A DNA stretch of 64,000 nt from Odobenus rosmarus divergens (GCF_000321225.1 NW_004450566.1:3385824-3449823); one strand, 5' to 3'; counted from the first letter of the stretch, positions 35,379 to 46,140 are shown. Notes: a model not told the origin generated them from the sequence alone. Made by a program: numbers and translations.

Positions 35379-37499
35379 GTTTTATAAATCAATAGTATCT
35401 TTCAATTTAGTTTTTATTAAGATATTATAACTACCATGATATCACAAAATAAATTATTAAAAAGATAACATATTAGCTTAATATTCAGCCAATATTTACT
35501 GAATACCTAATGCTTACAAATCAAGTTATAAATCCTGGAAAGCAACCAAAGATATAAGAAGCATACAACATGTATGAATAACTATAGAGTATTAAAATAG
35601 TAAAAGTATGCGGTACACAAGGTGTTGTGATTGGTTAAGAGAGCCTATTTGGCTTTCTCCTACTGGTCATAAGTTGGAAGTGGACCCAAGTATGAGGTAA
35701 GGTATCAATTATTGATTTAGGACTGACTGGGATCGATTGCTATACAGTGTGTGGTCTGGGTTCTTAGGTTGGTCAGGCAGATTGTGGGTCAGTTGTATTT
35801 TTATATATGCTCTGGCATTGTTCGTTTGTATATTCATTCTCTCATTACTAAGGCAATGACATCCTGCCATTATAAAGGTGTTCAGGAAGACTTCTTATAG
35901 CTTCTTTTATATCATCATTCTCATATATTGTATCATCTCGCATTAACCCTATTTTCTCAAACCTGCAGCATATTTGAAAAAATGGTAGTTATAATAAATG
36001 TTCAAAATGACTAACTTTAATATTATAGTTATTTGTTGTTTAAATGTCTATTTTCAGAGACATATATCTGTTTTATGGGGATTTTTAAATTTAAATAAAA
36101 AATTTATTTAAAAATATATGTAATAGATTTGGAATTGAATATGTTCAGGTCACTAGGACTTTTAAGAGTCACAAAACATGGTAGAGAAAATTGATAGAAT
36201 CATGAAATGGTTTGCATTCTTTGACCAAAGAAGTGAGAAGAGTCAATGAGAGAGTAGACATTTAATTAGAAGACTAGAGCTAAGGTCCATGTTGGACATA
36301 CCATGTACCCTGAGCTGCCTTCCTCCTCACCCTTATGGTAATAAAAGGTAAAGAGTAACTAGACTATAGAGTTGGGACCTCTGTGCATTTCTGCAATTCT
36401 GAAACTCTAGAGAAGATTTTGGGAAAGTTAGGATAAAGATAAATTGGTAAGGCCATAAGGAAACTGATGAGTTAAGAATGCAGGAATTACCTTGAGTTTT
36501 TCTATTCATGAGTGTTTCTGAATTTTGAGAATGTACTCTTTCACATATTCTGGTTAAGTTAATGTAGGTATGATTGCATATATATCTTGTCTTTCTTGTT
36601 TTATTTATTGGCCACTGTACCTAAAAAAAAAGAAATCCCTTGAGAAATTGATGAGGCTCATTCTCCTTATTTACTATGTAAGTTGCTCAGGGCCCTGGAA
36701 CATTTAATTAGGCAATTACTTAGATTGCCCTCTCTATCCTTACTATCATGAAGGTTTCAGTACAAACAGGCCATGGTAATAGAACAGAGTCAATATTTAC
36801 CGTCAACTGTCTGTTACATCTACATAGTAGTGAGTACTCCTATGATAATTTAGCATTGAATATTCTACAGGAATTATGTACTTGTAAGTGGAAACCCGAC
36901 TATCATTATACATGACACCTGACCCCTGCCCTCTGCTAGGTGATTATTGTGGAAAACTAGACATGTGCACACTTAACACTCATCAAAGATTAAAAGTATG
37001 TAATGTCTAGGGGTGCCAAAAAGTCATAGAAGTTTTCGCAGCAGACAGCACATGTTTCACTGGAAGTAGAAGAATTCATGGATCGATGCTAGCTCTGTGG
37101 AGGGGTTAAGATTGAAATGGAAATTAAGTATAGAATTAATTTACATTTGGGAAAATGTTGGAAAATTTTGGGGGCTGGGGAGGGCTTGTTTTTTTTTTAG
37201 AAGGAATCCACATGATCGAAACATAAAAGCTAGAAACTTTTTTGGCAGGAATTTAGATTTTCCTGGGGTATAATGATAATACACCTGAAGACAGACACAA
37301 GATTAAAACATGAATGTTCAGAACTCCTGAAGTGACCTGAGCTTTATAATACTTCTTTGTGTATGAGATTTCAATAATGGCCATCTCTACGTGTCTAAGC
37401 TTTAACTTGGCTGACCAGCAAGTAAGTACACAGAAAACCATACCACGGGTAAGACAGCTTGCCTGTTCCAAGGAACACATATTGTACTGATTAAATCTA
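35379..37499. other. Unassigned noncoding DNA, 2.1 kb
   Basis: No repeat family is seen. The minus frame at 37253-37480 is unsupported. The stretch 35620-35840 has a less AT-rich texture but no identity I can give. Confidence 0.45.
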
Positions 37500-38180
37500 G
37501 ACTTCTGCTAAAACAAAACTATTGGAAGCGAGTATTTTCTACTTTAGATTTAAAATGAGATGAATAAATTTTATTTTCTATAGTGTAATTTTATAACTTT
37601 GATTAATACTGCTTTAAAATGCTGTATTGTTTCCTAATGTAACTGGCAAAAATACAAAAAGGTTCAAATCCTTCATGACCAGACTCTAGGTACTGTCTCA
37701 TCCCTAAAAAGACAAACAGTGGAAGATACTTCCTGTTGTCGTGAAATAGTCGTTTTCGGAAATCTTGTAGTCAAGGTAAAGTTGTCTAGAATTAACTTGT
37801 TACGTTTTCATTATGGACAAGGCACTTTAATAACCATCATTATGGAAGCAAAATAGAATTACAAATAATGATTGTTTTGGAAATTGCAATTAAGCAGAAA
37901 CAGCTAATGGGCAGCTTCTATTCAACCTGCAGTTGGTATTTCTCATTTTCTGACAAAATGTTACTGCAAAGAGAATGAAAAGCAAACATTGCGTTTTTAC
38001 AATTTTATATTTTAAATAGAATAGATGTACCTAAGGTAAGAAGATTACTGAATTTGGTCTGAAGTGTTTTACAAGGGACAAGAATTTTTGAAACTTGGGC
38101 ATGTAAGGCTGTCTAGATTATTAGATTATTCTTGCTTAACATTTCATGTTAAAACTACAGTTAGTTGACAAAAATGACAT
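37500..38180. other. Candidate conserved noncoding element
   Basis: No transposon is recognisable and the stretch holds clustered homeodomain-type words (CAATTAAG at 37884-37891, GCTAATGGG at 37903). An element of this kind would be expected near a developmental gene, but conservation cannot be seen from one sequence. Confidence 0.3.
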
Positions 38181-38344
38181 TAATGTTTTGACTGAAAATA
38201 CCAGTGTCTTGTCTTTCATGAGCTCTGAATGGCTTAGCCTCCCTTCGTCGGTCTTTTATATTATATCCTGCCAACTCTCTGTAGTTAACACATTATGGCT
38301 GATATTTCTGTCTGGAAAATACTGACTCTTGGCTTATCTTGCAG

Positions 38345-38565
38345 GAGAACGTCATTTGCCAGTAGTCATGCCTCAGGGTGGAGAGAGTACAGCTGAGGGT
38401 GTCCGCGGTCCAGGGGATGAAATCTCAGTGGTCCACAGAGAAACCTTGGATAGCTTTATGGACAAGGTCAACCCACCACAGGCTTTCTTCCCCTCTAGCT
38501 CTCTCTAATCAGGCCTTCTAACCCCCATGATTCTTTCTCCTAACATCTGCTCTGGAACTTCTGAG
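38345..38565 (+). other. Exon-like segment, possibly a lncRNA or unannotated terminal exon
   Basis: A good splice acceptor (ctcttggcttatcttgcag, AG at 38343-38344) with a consensus branch-point word CTGAC about 20 bases upstream precedes a GC-richer segment. In one frame the exon is open for 53 codons after the acceptor (38347-38505, stop TAA 38506-38508); an internal ATG gives 46 codons starting MPQGGESTAEG. A possible donor GAG|GTAAAA sits at 38565/38566. The residue mix (DEISVVHRETLDSFMDKV and so on) looks protein-like, but I recognise no family. Neighbouring sequence offers no partner exon. It could equally be a chance splice-site pairing. Confidence 0.3.
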
Positions 38566-38781
38566 GTAAAAATGAGCTTATTTCATAAATGTTCTTTTGT
38601 CTTTTAATCTAAGAATATAGGGAAACTTGCTTTGTTCATACCCAATCAATTCTTCTCCTTTTGCTTTTGTATTTAGTCTGTCAAATTATACTTTGAAACT
38701 TGATTATACCCATATTAAAATCCATGTAATATTTTTAGAGACAATGAAGACCCATATATTTTTCCAAATCTGTATGCTTTC
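38566..38781. other. Unassigned AT-rich noncoding DNA
   Basis: Downstream of the exon-like segment; the plus frame at 38627-38872 (81 codons) is hydrophobic but overlaps an L1 scrap. Confidence 0.45.
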
Positions 38782-38845
38782 ATTTTATTGTGGTATAATA
38801 TACATAACACAAAATTTACCATTTTGGCCATTTTTAAGCATAGTC
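38782..38845 (-). mobile_element. Short L1/L1M fragment
   Basis: ttttattgtggtataatata followed by caaaatttaccattttggcc matches a common old L1 3'-UTR phrase ('ttattgtggtaaaatacacataacataaaatttaccatttt'). Confidence 0.6.
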
Positions 38846-39304
38846 CACAATATTTTTAAAGAATATCTGTGATGAGAGTTCAAGGGAGGTTGAATTATCT
38901 TATAATTCCCTATATCACATAGGTCACAGGTATCAAATGAAGAATCTTCAGCAAGTGGTTCAGTTTTTCAGTAGTTCCCCCCCCACTCTGTATACTTTTT
39001 TCTTACCATTATCAAAATCTTAAGGCATGTATAGTAGGTGTGAATATTCCACAGTCACCAAGTACTCCTTCCTTCTCATATTAGCTTATAGTTGTGAGGT
39101 CCTTTAAAGATGGGAATATAGGGTTTCTTTGATTCTGCTTTAGCGGCTGCCTGCTAAACTCCATCTGTGACAGTTGTGTCTTTTCACAAGGGAATGGAGA
39201 ATGATTTGCTTCAAATTTTGACAACACTCTACCTTCTGGTATCCATGGGAAATTTTGGTAATGCCATAAGATTACTTAGGCAGAATAAAATGATTAACTA
39301 TCCT
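38846..39304. other. Unassigned noncoding DNA
   Basis: Nothing recognised. Confidence 0.5.
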
Positions 39305-39425
39305 TAGGTTCGGACTTCTTGCATGTTTAATTCTGACATTTACTAGCTGCGTGACATCTGACTTTTTTCTCTGTCTCCATTTACTCATCCACCAAATGAG
39401 CAGAATTGTGGTTAATCTCACTTAC
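39305..39425 (+). repeat. MIR fragment
   Basis: attctgacatttactagctg, cgtgacatctgacttttttc and tccatttactcatccaccaa follow the MIR core in order. Confidence 0.65.
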
Positions 39426-40051
39426 AAAGAAAATCGTTCATCTCTATCAGTCCCCTACTCCTCCTACCAATCATGCCACATTTCTCTGGCTCATTCAGGT
39501 TTCTAGACTCTTCTAGATGACTAGTTCTCTTTTTATTTCTCTTATCAAACATCCAACACCTTGTCCCTCATCCACATTCTCAACTGCTGACCTTCTTCCT
39601 ATTTTGCTAAGAAAAAAAAGAAGAAAATTTCAGCAAGCTCCCATCGTCACATATACCCCCACTCACCTGTATTTTTGCTCTTGTACTTTGCCTTTTCTCC
39701 TCTAAATATTTATGAGCTCTCTGCTCTTAACAGAGGCCACCTGCTTCATTGGTACATCAGATCCATCCCCTCTTCTCTACTCAAGGCTTTCACACCAGAT
39801 TTCTCCCTTCTTTTTGGTGTAATCATGCATTTATTTCCTCCCCATCACAAATACACAGGCTGTATTTTTTCCACTTTAATAAAATCTTCCCCTGAGCCAT
39901 TGTCTCTTTCCAGCTACTACCCTGTTCCTTCCCTTCCCTCCCCTCCCCTCCCTGCCCCTCCCCCCTGGCCTGGCCCTCCACCAAAATTGTTTCGTCAATG
40001 TCACCAGTAACTTTTGCTCTTCTAAATCCCTTGGTCAGTTTCTTCTTAAAA

Positions 40052-40403
40052 TATGAGTGCTGTGATTTGTGTAAGACTGTTGAATCACAGACCTGTACCT
40101 CTGAAACAAATAATACATTATATGCTAAAAAAAAAAAAAAGAAGATAGTAGGAAGGGTAAAATGAAGGGGGGGAAATCAGAGGGAGGGGGAGACGAACCA
40201 TGAGAGACTATGGACTCTGAGAAACAAACTGAGGGTTCCAGAGGGGAGGGGGTGGGGGGATGGGTTAGCCTGGTGATGGGTATTAAAGAGGGCACATACT
40301 GAATGGAGCACTGAGTGTTGTACACAAGCAATGAATCATGGAACACCACATCAAAACTAATGATGTATGGTGATTAACATAACATAATAAAATTTTAAAA
40401 AAA
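40052..40403 (+). mobile_element. Young L1 3' end inside L2
   Basis: Starts at tgagtgctgtgatttgtgta and runs through the same purine-rich block and gcactgagtgttgtacacaa to aacataataaaattttaaaa. It begins within a base or two of the same L1 position as the copy at 21341. AAAATAT on both sides (40048-40054, 40400-40406) is a possible short target-site duplication. A minus frame at 40125-40349 is antisense L1. Confidence 0.85.
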
Positions 40404-41359
40404 TATATTCACTAGAATTCTTAATTCAGCCTTTTCTAGTTTTTTCTCCTACTCCCCTGGCTACCTTTGGTGACTGTTTTGCTGATTCTGCTTTATCTTC
40501 CTATGCCAACCCATGGACTTCCTCCCTTTTCCATATATAAACAATCTCTTTTGTTCTCACCCAGTCTCATGGTTCACTGAGTATCATCTGTTTACAAACA
40601 ACTCCCAGATTTACGTCTTTTCAGCCTTGATCTCCCCCTGAAATCCAGGCTTATGTCTGCAGCTGCTTACTTGATATTACACTTGGCTGTTTAATTGGCA
40701 CCTCATACATAATACTTCAAAAGATAAACTTCTTAGAGTCTCAGGGCAGTCTTTCCCATCTCAGCAAATTTTAACTTCTTCCTTCCAGGTGCTCAGGCTA
40801 AACTTTGCAACTCCCCTCCTTCCCTCACATCTGATATTCAAACCCGCAGCAAAATCCTATTGACTCTGCCTTTCATCCAGTGGGAGACTGCTTCTCACCA
40901 TCCTCTGCATCCCCACAGTCGTAAAGCCACTGGTCCAAACCATCGTCAGCCCTGAAATGAGTTATCACAATAGCTTCCTGTCTGATCTCCCTGCTTCCCT
41001 TCTCCCTTCAGTCAGTCTCTTCATGGAGCCACAATGTTTCTCAGTGAGCATATGTCCCTCTTCTTTTGAAGTCACTTCAAAGCCTTTTTCTCTCAGTGAA
41101 AGCCAAAGTTGTTAAAAATATCACAAATATTTTGGGATCTGATAGCTCTTTCCCATTCTTTCTTCATCATCTGAAACTCTTACTGGCACTTCCTCACCTT
41201 CGGCTACACTGTTGTTCAAGATACTCCCAAACAAACCAGGAATCCTTCCCCCAAAAGATTTCCCACTTGTTGTTCCTTAGATTTGGGATGGTCTTTTCCA
41301 GATATTGCATTACTCAATCTCTCATCTACTTTAGATTTTTATTAAAATAACATCTTCTA

Positions 41360-41514
41360 GCACTGGGTGTTATACGCAAACAATGAATCATGAAACACTA
41401 CATCAAAAAGTAATGATGTAATGTATGGTGACTGACATAACATAATAAAATAAAATGAAAAAAAAGAAAAACTAGCTATAGTAAGGATTCAAAATTTAAA
41501 AATTTCAAAAAAAA
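41360..41514 (+). mobile_element. Severely truncated L1 3' end with a second A-tract
   Basis: Only the last ~100 bases of the L1 (gcactgggtgttatacgcaa to aacataataaaataaaatg), an A-rich run, about 36 non-L1 bases (41471-41506) and a 10-base A-run. Flanks AATAACATCTTCTA (41346-41359) and AATATCATGTTCTA (41515-41528) agree at 12 of 14 bases, and the L2 continues without loss on either side. Confidence 0.75.
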
Positions 41515-41900
41515 AATATCATGTTCTAACTAAGGGAGACCTGGTTTGACTATCCAATCTATCTCTCTATTTCCTTTCTCGGCTTTCTAAAAATAACATC
41601 TACAAATGACATTTTGTATTTTAATAAGTTGTTATGTTTATTTTCTGACTCTTCCTTCTCCCCAGCGCCATGAGAACATAAGGTCCACGAGGGTGGAAAC
41701 TTTATGCTTCTTTAAAAAAGTGTTATTGAAATTGTGGAAATTTAAAAGTATCTGGGATATAGTTGTTATAGACAGATATTATTTGAATTATTACCTATCT
41801 TAAGCGGTTGTTGAAAAATTAGAGGAGGTAATATACATAATCCCTGAGGACATTTGGTACATAATAGAACTTCAGCACATGCTTTCTGTTATCAAGGAGA

Positions 41901-42454
41901 TGGCTTGAAACCTCAGAGATGTAATCATTTTTTAGGATATGAAGGTGGTCCATGAAAGAAGAAGGTATATTAATCTCTGTCTTGGTACATAAGGGACACT
42001 TGATTGGAAGGGTCAATAGTAGACTGCAGATCTTTCTGTTTTCCTAAGCAGAAAGTAATTTTAATTAAACTTAGGAGACTATGTCACTGAATTGCATATT
42101 TAGATGTTTTTCTAGAATAATTACTTTTCTGTATTTCCATTAAATTAAACATTGTAGTATAGAAGTATATGCCATTTCATTCTGGTTTTACAACAGTAAA
42201 TACAAATTTTGTAACATAAGTTTAATGTTACTAAATTATTTCCAGTCTTTATTATACAAAATCACTGATTACAGTGACAGATATTTGCAGTCAAAAATGC
42301 TCTACAATTAATGAAATGTTTAAAGTTTGCAGTTTAAAAGAAAAAGCGGATAGTGTCTAATTTTCAAACAACGCTTTTTATAAAGATTATTTGAGGCAGT
42401 TATGTACCAGGTTTTGTATATATTTAATTTTATGAAATGAGAAGTCAGGTAAAA
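41901..42454. other. Unassigned AT-rich noncoding DNA
   Basis: The 65-codon minus frame at 41819-42016 spans the L2 end and has no domain. Nothing else recognised. Confidence 0.5.
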
Positions 42455-42470
42455 CTTTATTGCTCTATTT

Positions 42471-42644
42471 TTTAAAAAAAGATTTTATTTGAGAGAGAGA
42501 GAGAGCATGAGCATGGGGGGAGGCAGAAGGAGAAGTAGACTCCCCACTGATCAGGGAGCCCAACACAGGGCTTGATCCCAGAACCCTGGGATCATGACCT
42601 GAGCCAAAGGCAGATGCTTAACCGACTGAGACACCCAGGTGCCC
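42471..42644 (-). mobile_element. tRNA-Lys-derived carnivore SINE
   Basis: Minus-strand copy. Target-site duplication CTTTATTGCTCTATTT (42455-42470) and CTTTATTTCTCTATTT (42645-42660), one mismatch. First of five SINEs within 1.4 kb. Confidence 0.93.
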
Positions 42645-42800
42645 CTTTATTTCTCTATTTTAAGAATAAATACTCCAGATCTTTGTATCACTTAATGGTG
42701 ACAAAAACTGAAATGTGATGGATAGCAACTTACCACTTGCTAGGAGGGAGAGCAACTTATCCCTAAGTAAGGGATATCTTATTAGGATGAAATAAGGAAA

Positions 42801-42996
42801 GGGGCACCTGGGTGGCTCAGTTGGTTAAGTGACTGCCTTTGGCTCAGGTCATGATTCTGGAGTCCCGGGATCGAGTCCCACATTGGGCTCCCTGCTCAGC
42901 AAGGACCCTGCTTCTCCCTCTAACCCTCCCCCCTCTCATGTACTCTCTCTCTCATTCTCACTCTCTCAAAATAAATAAAATCTTTGAAAAAAAAAA
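42801..42996 (+). mobile_element. tRNA-Lys-derived carnivore SINE
   Basis: Plus-strand copy starting ggggcacctgggtggctcag. Flanks AATAAGGAAA and AAAGAAGGAAAA are a likely, diverged target-site duplication. Confidence 0.92.
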
Positions 42997-43164
42997 GAAA
43001 GAAGGAAAATAAAAATTCTTTGAATGTTTCCAAATTATTCTTGCAAATTAACATGTTTAATACACAGGAATTATAGTTTGCTTCTAAAAGTTTTTCACTA
43101 AGCAATTTTATGAAGTATTGTTGCAATCAAAAATGAAATCACGCTTAAATTTATAAAAAAATTT

Positions 43165-43371
43165 GGGGCACCTGGGTGGCTCAGTCATTAAGTGTCTGCC
43201 TTCAGCTCAGGTCATGATCCCAGGGTCCTGGGATCGAGCTCTACATCGGGCTCCCTGCTTAGCGGGAAGCCTGCTTCTCCCTCTCCCACTCCCCCTAATA
43301 GAAGTTCTATTATGTACCTCTCGCTCTGTGTCTCTCTCTCTGTCAAATAAATAAAATCTTTAAAAAAAAAC
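43165..43371 (+). mobile_element. tRNA-Lys-derived carnivore SINE with foreign filler
   Basis: Plus-strand copy, young by sequence. In place of the usual 'gcttgtgttccctc' it carries taatagaagttctattatgt at about 43297-43316, an 8-bp palindrome whose right part matches the nearby L2 on the opposite strand. Frame 43163-43354 is translated SINE. Confidence 0.93.
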
Positions 43372-43389
43372 ATAAAAAATTAAATATAT

Positions 43390-43591
43390 ATATTTTTTAT
43401 TTTTATTTGTCAGAGAGAGAGAGAGATAGCAAGAGTGAGCACAAGCAGGGGAAATGGCAGGCAGAACAGGTAGAGGGAGAAGCAGGCTTCCTGCCAAGCA
43501 AGGAGCCGGTACAGGACTCAATCCCGGGACCCTGGGATCATGAGCCAAGCCAAAGGCGGACGATTAACCAACTGAACTACACAGGCGTCCC
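43390..43591 (-). mobile_element. tRNA-Lys-derived carnivore SINE
   Basis: Minus-strand copy lying 18 bases from the previous one, in inverted orientation. Target-site duplication AAAATTAAATATAT at 43376-43389 and 43592-43605. Confidence 0.93.
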
Positions 43592-43643
43592 AAAATTAAA
43601 TATATTTTTAAAATGTATTTTCTTTAAAATTATTTTGATGGGG

Positions 43644-43848
43644 ATTGTCTGGGTGGCTCAGTCGGTTAAGCATCTGACTCTCAGGTTGTGATCTCAGGGT
43701 CATGAGATCAAGCCCCATGTTGGGCTCCACACTAGTTGTGGAGCCTGCTTAAGATTCTCTCTCTCTCCCTCTCCCTTTGCCCTTCCCCCACCCTGCTCAT
43801 TCTCTCTCCCTCTCTAAAAATAAATTAATTAATTAAAATAAAATAAAA
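43644..43848 (+). mobile_element. tRNA-derived carnivore SINE, older subtype
   Basis: Plus-strand copy with the variant head gattgtctgggtggctcagt and internal ttgggctccacactagttgt. Target-site duplication ATTTTGATGGG at about 43632-43642 and 43851-43861. Confidence 0.9.
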
Positions 43849-43861
43849 TGATTTTGATGGG

Positions 43862-44633
43862 AGTGTGAGTCAGCTCCTGTAAGTATCTTCAGGTTAGAAA
43901 CATATGCCTCAATCCTCACAGCATCTAATTTGAGATCTGGTACATTCCAAATGCTCAAAATTTATGTGATGTAGTTTATTGAAGTTTTTTGAAAAGTCTC
44001 TTCTATAATATGGTCAAAATATATTTCTCATACATTGTAATATATGTATGTTTTCCTTATTCTTCCTATTCTCTTTATAAAAAAATGAAGACTGAAAAAT
44101 TATTTTAGGATAAATATTTGCAGATAGGGAAATTTAATTATTTAATTTATTTATTGAACTGCTATCTTTGGGTAGCCTAAATGCTAACTAAATAACAAGC
44201 TATGTGCCTCCTCAGAAATGTTTATAAGTTAAAAAGATATGAGGCTTCTGAAAGTGCAGAAAAGGAACAAATAAATGTTTTTATTATGCAACAGATTTAT
44301 AAAGAAAAGTCTTAGAGGCTTCAAACTGAAACATGCAGTCTCTAAAGGTAATGAGTAAGAGCTGTGGGGAGAAATGTCTTCATACTGTGTCTACAGTATA
44401 GTTATAGCATTTTCTGCATTGTATTGCCACAGTATCCTAGCTAGAAATCAGCCAAAATAGCTTTTCCAGGAGTTTCTTTTTCATGTCTTTTTGTTAAAGC
44501 ATAATTACATTTCCCAAATAGGTGATGACTTAGTCAGGGTCATCCTGGCACTTTTATGTATGTAGGAAAGGAAGGGCATGGTGACTTGCTGACACATCAT
44601 ATCTGTAATATTCAAGTAAGAGCAGGTATAGTA
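43862..44633. other. Unassigned AT-rich noncoding DNA
   Basis: Nothing recognised. Confidence 0.5.
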
Positions 44634-44878
44634 GTAACTCTGGAGAACAAAGTGAGGGTTACCAGTGTGGACGTGATTGTGGGGGTTGGGTAAAATAGGT
44701 GATGGGGATTAAGGAGAGCACTTGTGAAGAGCACCAGGTGTTGTATGGAAGTTTTGAATCACTAAATTCTAATTACCTGAAGTGCTGAATCACCTGAAAC
44801 TAATATTACACTGTATATTGACTAACTGGAATTTAAATAAAGACTTAAAAAAAAAAAAACTACACTGTAAAAAAAAAA
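44634..44878 (+). mobile_element. L1 3' end, older carnivore-type subfamily
   Basis: gagagcacttgtgaagagca, tgttgtatggaagttttgaa, cctgaaactaatattacact and ctggaatttaaataaagact are the 3' UTR of a carnivore L1 subfamily different from the one at 21 and 40 kb. Two A-runs (44848-44860 and 44870-44880) are separated by CTACACTGT. Confidence 0.75.
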
Positions 44879-44984
44879 AAGAATAGGTGCAGTGGTTCTA
44901 TTTATAAACTTTAACAGAATTAGACACTTTACAAAGAAATTAAAATTACAAAAATAATACAAAATTGTAAACATATGTAAATAT

Positions 44985-46140
44985 AATTTTAACCATCTCA
45001 CCAAGAAATCTAGCCAGTACTAAAAAATCTGTGCACCAAGAATGCACCAGTCACATGCACTTATACATTGAATTTTACCAAACCTCAAAGAAATGACATT
45101 CCCTATCTTATACCATTTCTTTCCTGACATAATAGAAGGGGAAAACCTCCCACACCATTTTTAATGTTAATTGCAGTCTCCAAAAATGTCTTCACAAAAT
45201 GATTTCTTATTAAAATATAAGCATACTTAATTTATCTATCTGTAAATAAAATAATACATTGTGACCAAGTAAGTTTTATATCAAAAAAGCATGGATGATT
45301 AAATATTAAGGAAATTATTCATACACATATGAATATTAACAGAATGTTACTTTCTGTTCATGTTAAAAACATTTACTATGTGCAAGCAGTTTTTTTTGTA
45401 ACTAAAATGTCTATCTAAAACCTCTAGTAATTTTTATTTAATGTTGAAACACTAGAATTATTTTCATGCTGATTAAAAAATTGGGATTGAGACAAGAATG
45501 CTAATTACCAGAGCTTCTATTCAATACTTTATTGCTAATTCTAGTCAACATAATACAACAAGAAAACAATGTAATAAAGGATAGAAAGCAAAAAAAAATT
45601 ATTTGCAAAAGATCAAATTATGTATCAATAAAACCAATGTCTACATAGAAACTACAATTAATGAAATTCTAAAAGTGTGCACATGCTGAAAAATCACTAT
45701 AAAAATTGTCAGTTTTGTTTTATACGAGCACACAATAAAGGAATAAATACAGAGATAAATGAAACAAACAAAAGTTTAAAAATCTGAATGGCTTAAAAAT
45801 ACTATCCTGTAAAGGAAATAAAGTAAAATATTAATAATAACACCCCATAATAGTTTAGGTTTGTGTATCTCAGTTATTCTATTTTCATATATATACTTAA
45901 AAAACCTAGGGATGCTTTCATCAGTATAGGAAGACATAGATGAGGCTATTAATTTATTATAGACAAATAAATGTGTAGTGAAATTATAAAATGTGGGTGA
46001 GGAAGAAATTCATCAGTTGAACAATAGTGGTTACTTCTGGGGTGGAAGAAAGAATGGAATTAGGTAGTAAAACAAAGGATCACAGAAGAGTTAAGCAACA
46101 TGATCACTGAGATTTATGGATATGTACCAAATTTCTATAG
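44985..46140 (+). mobile_element. Old L1 ORF2 fragment (RT region) and 3' sequence
   Basis: tgtgaccaagtaagttttat, aaaaaagcatggatgattaa, gaatattaacagaatgttac and gagcttctattcaatacttt match, in order, the L1 reverse-transcriptase region ('ccaaatgggattcattccagg...gcaaggatggttcaatat...cttctattcaacat'). The later part includes taacaatagtggttacttct-type 3' sequence. The reading frame is destroyed. Confidence 0.55.

Larger units (their letters stand above)
39430..41900 (+). mobile_element. Long L2 copy including part of the reverse-transcriptase region
   Basis: L2 landmarks occur in order over about 1.95 kb of L2 sequence: tctctttccagctactaccc (39903), a version of 'ccaaggtcaccaatgacctc' (39996), acaactcccagatttacgtc (40600), aacccgcagcaaaatcctat (40842), agcttcctgtctgatctccc (40972) and a form of 'gagggcagggactttg' near 41690. 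It ends with tggtacataatagaacttca near 41856. Most L2 copies in placental genomes are short 3' pieces, so this length is unusual. Two young L1 ends are inserted (40052-40403 and 41360-41514). Frames inside are broken; no functional protein remains. Confidence 0.8.

Noticed and set aside
41344..41601. AAAATAACATCT at 41344 and 41590 as the target-site duplication of the small L1
   Set aside because: L2 sequence already resumes near 41529, so the better boundary is the 14-base pair at 41346/41515; the distant match is probably coincidence within AT-rich L2.
43163..43691. Small frames with LSLSNK or serine-rich ends
   Set aside because: They are translated SINE bodies; the same peptide appears at several SINEs in the window.
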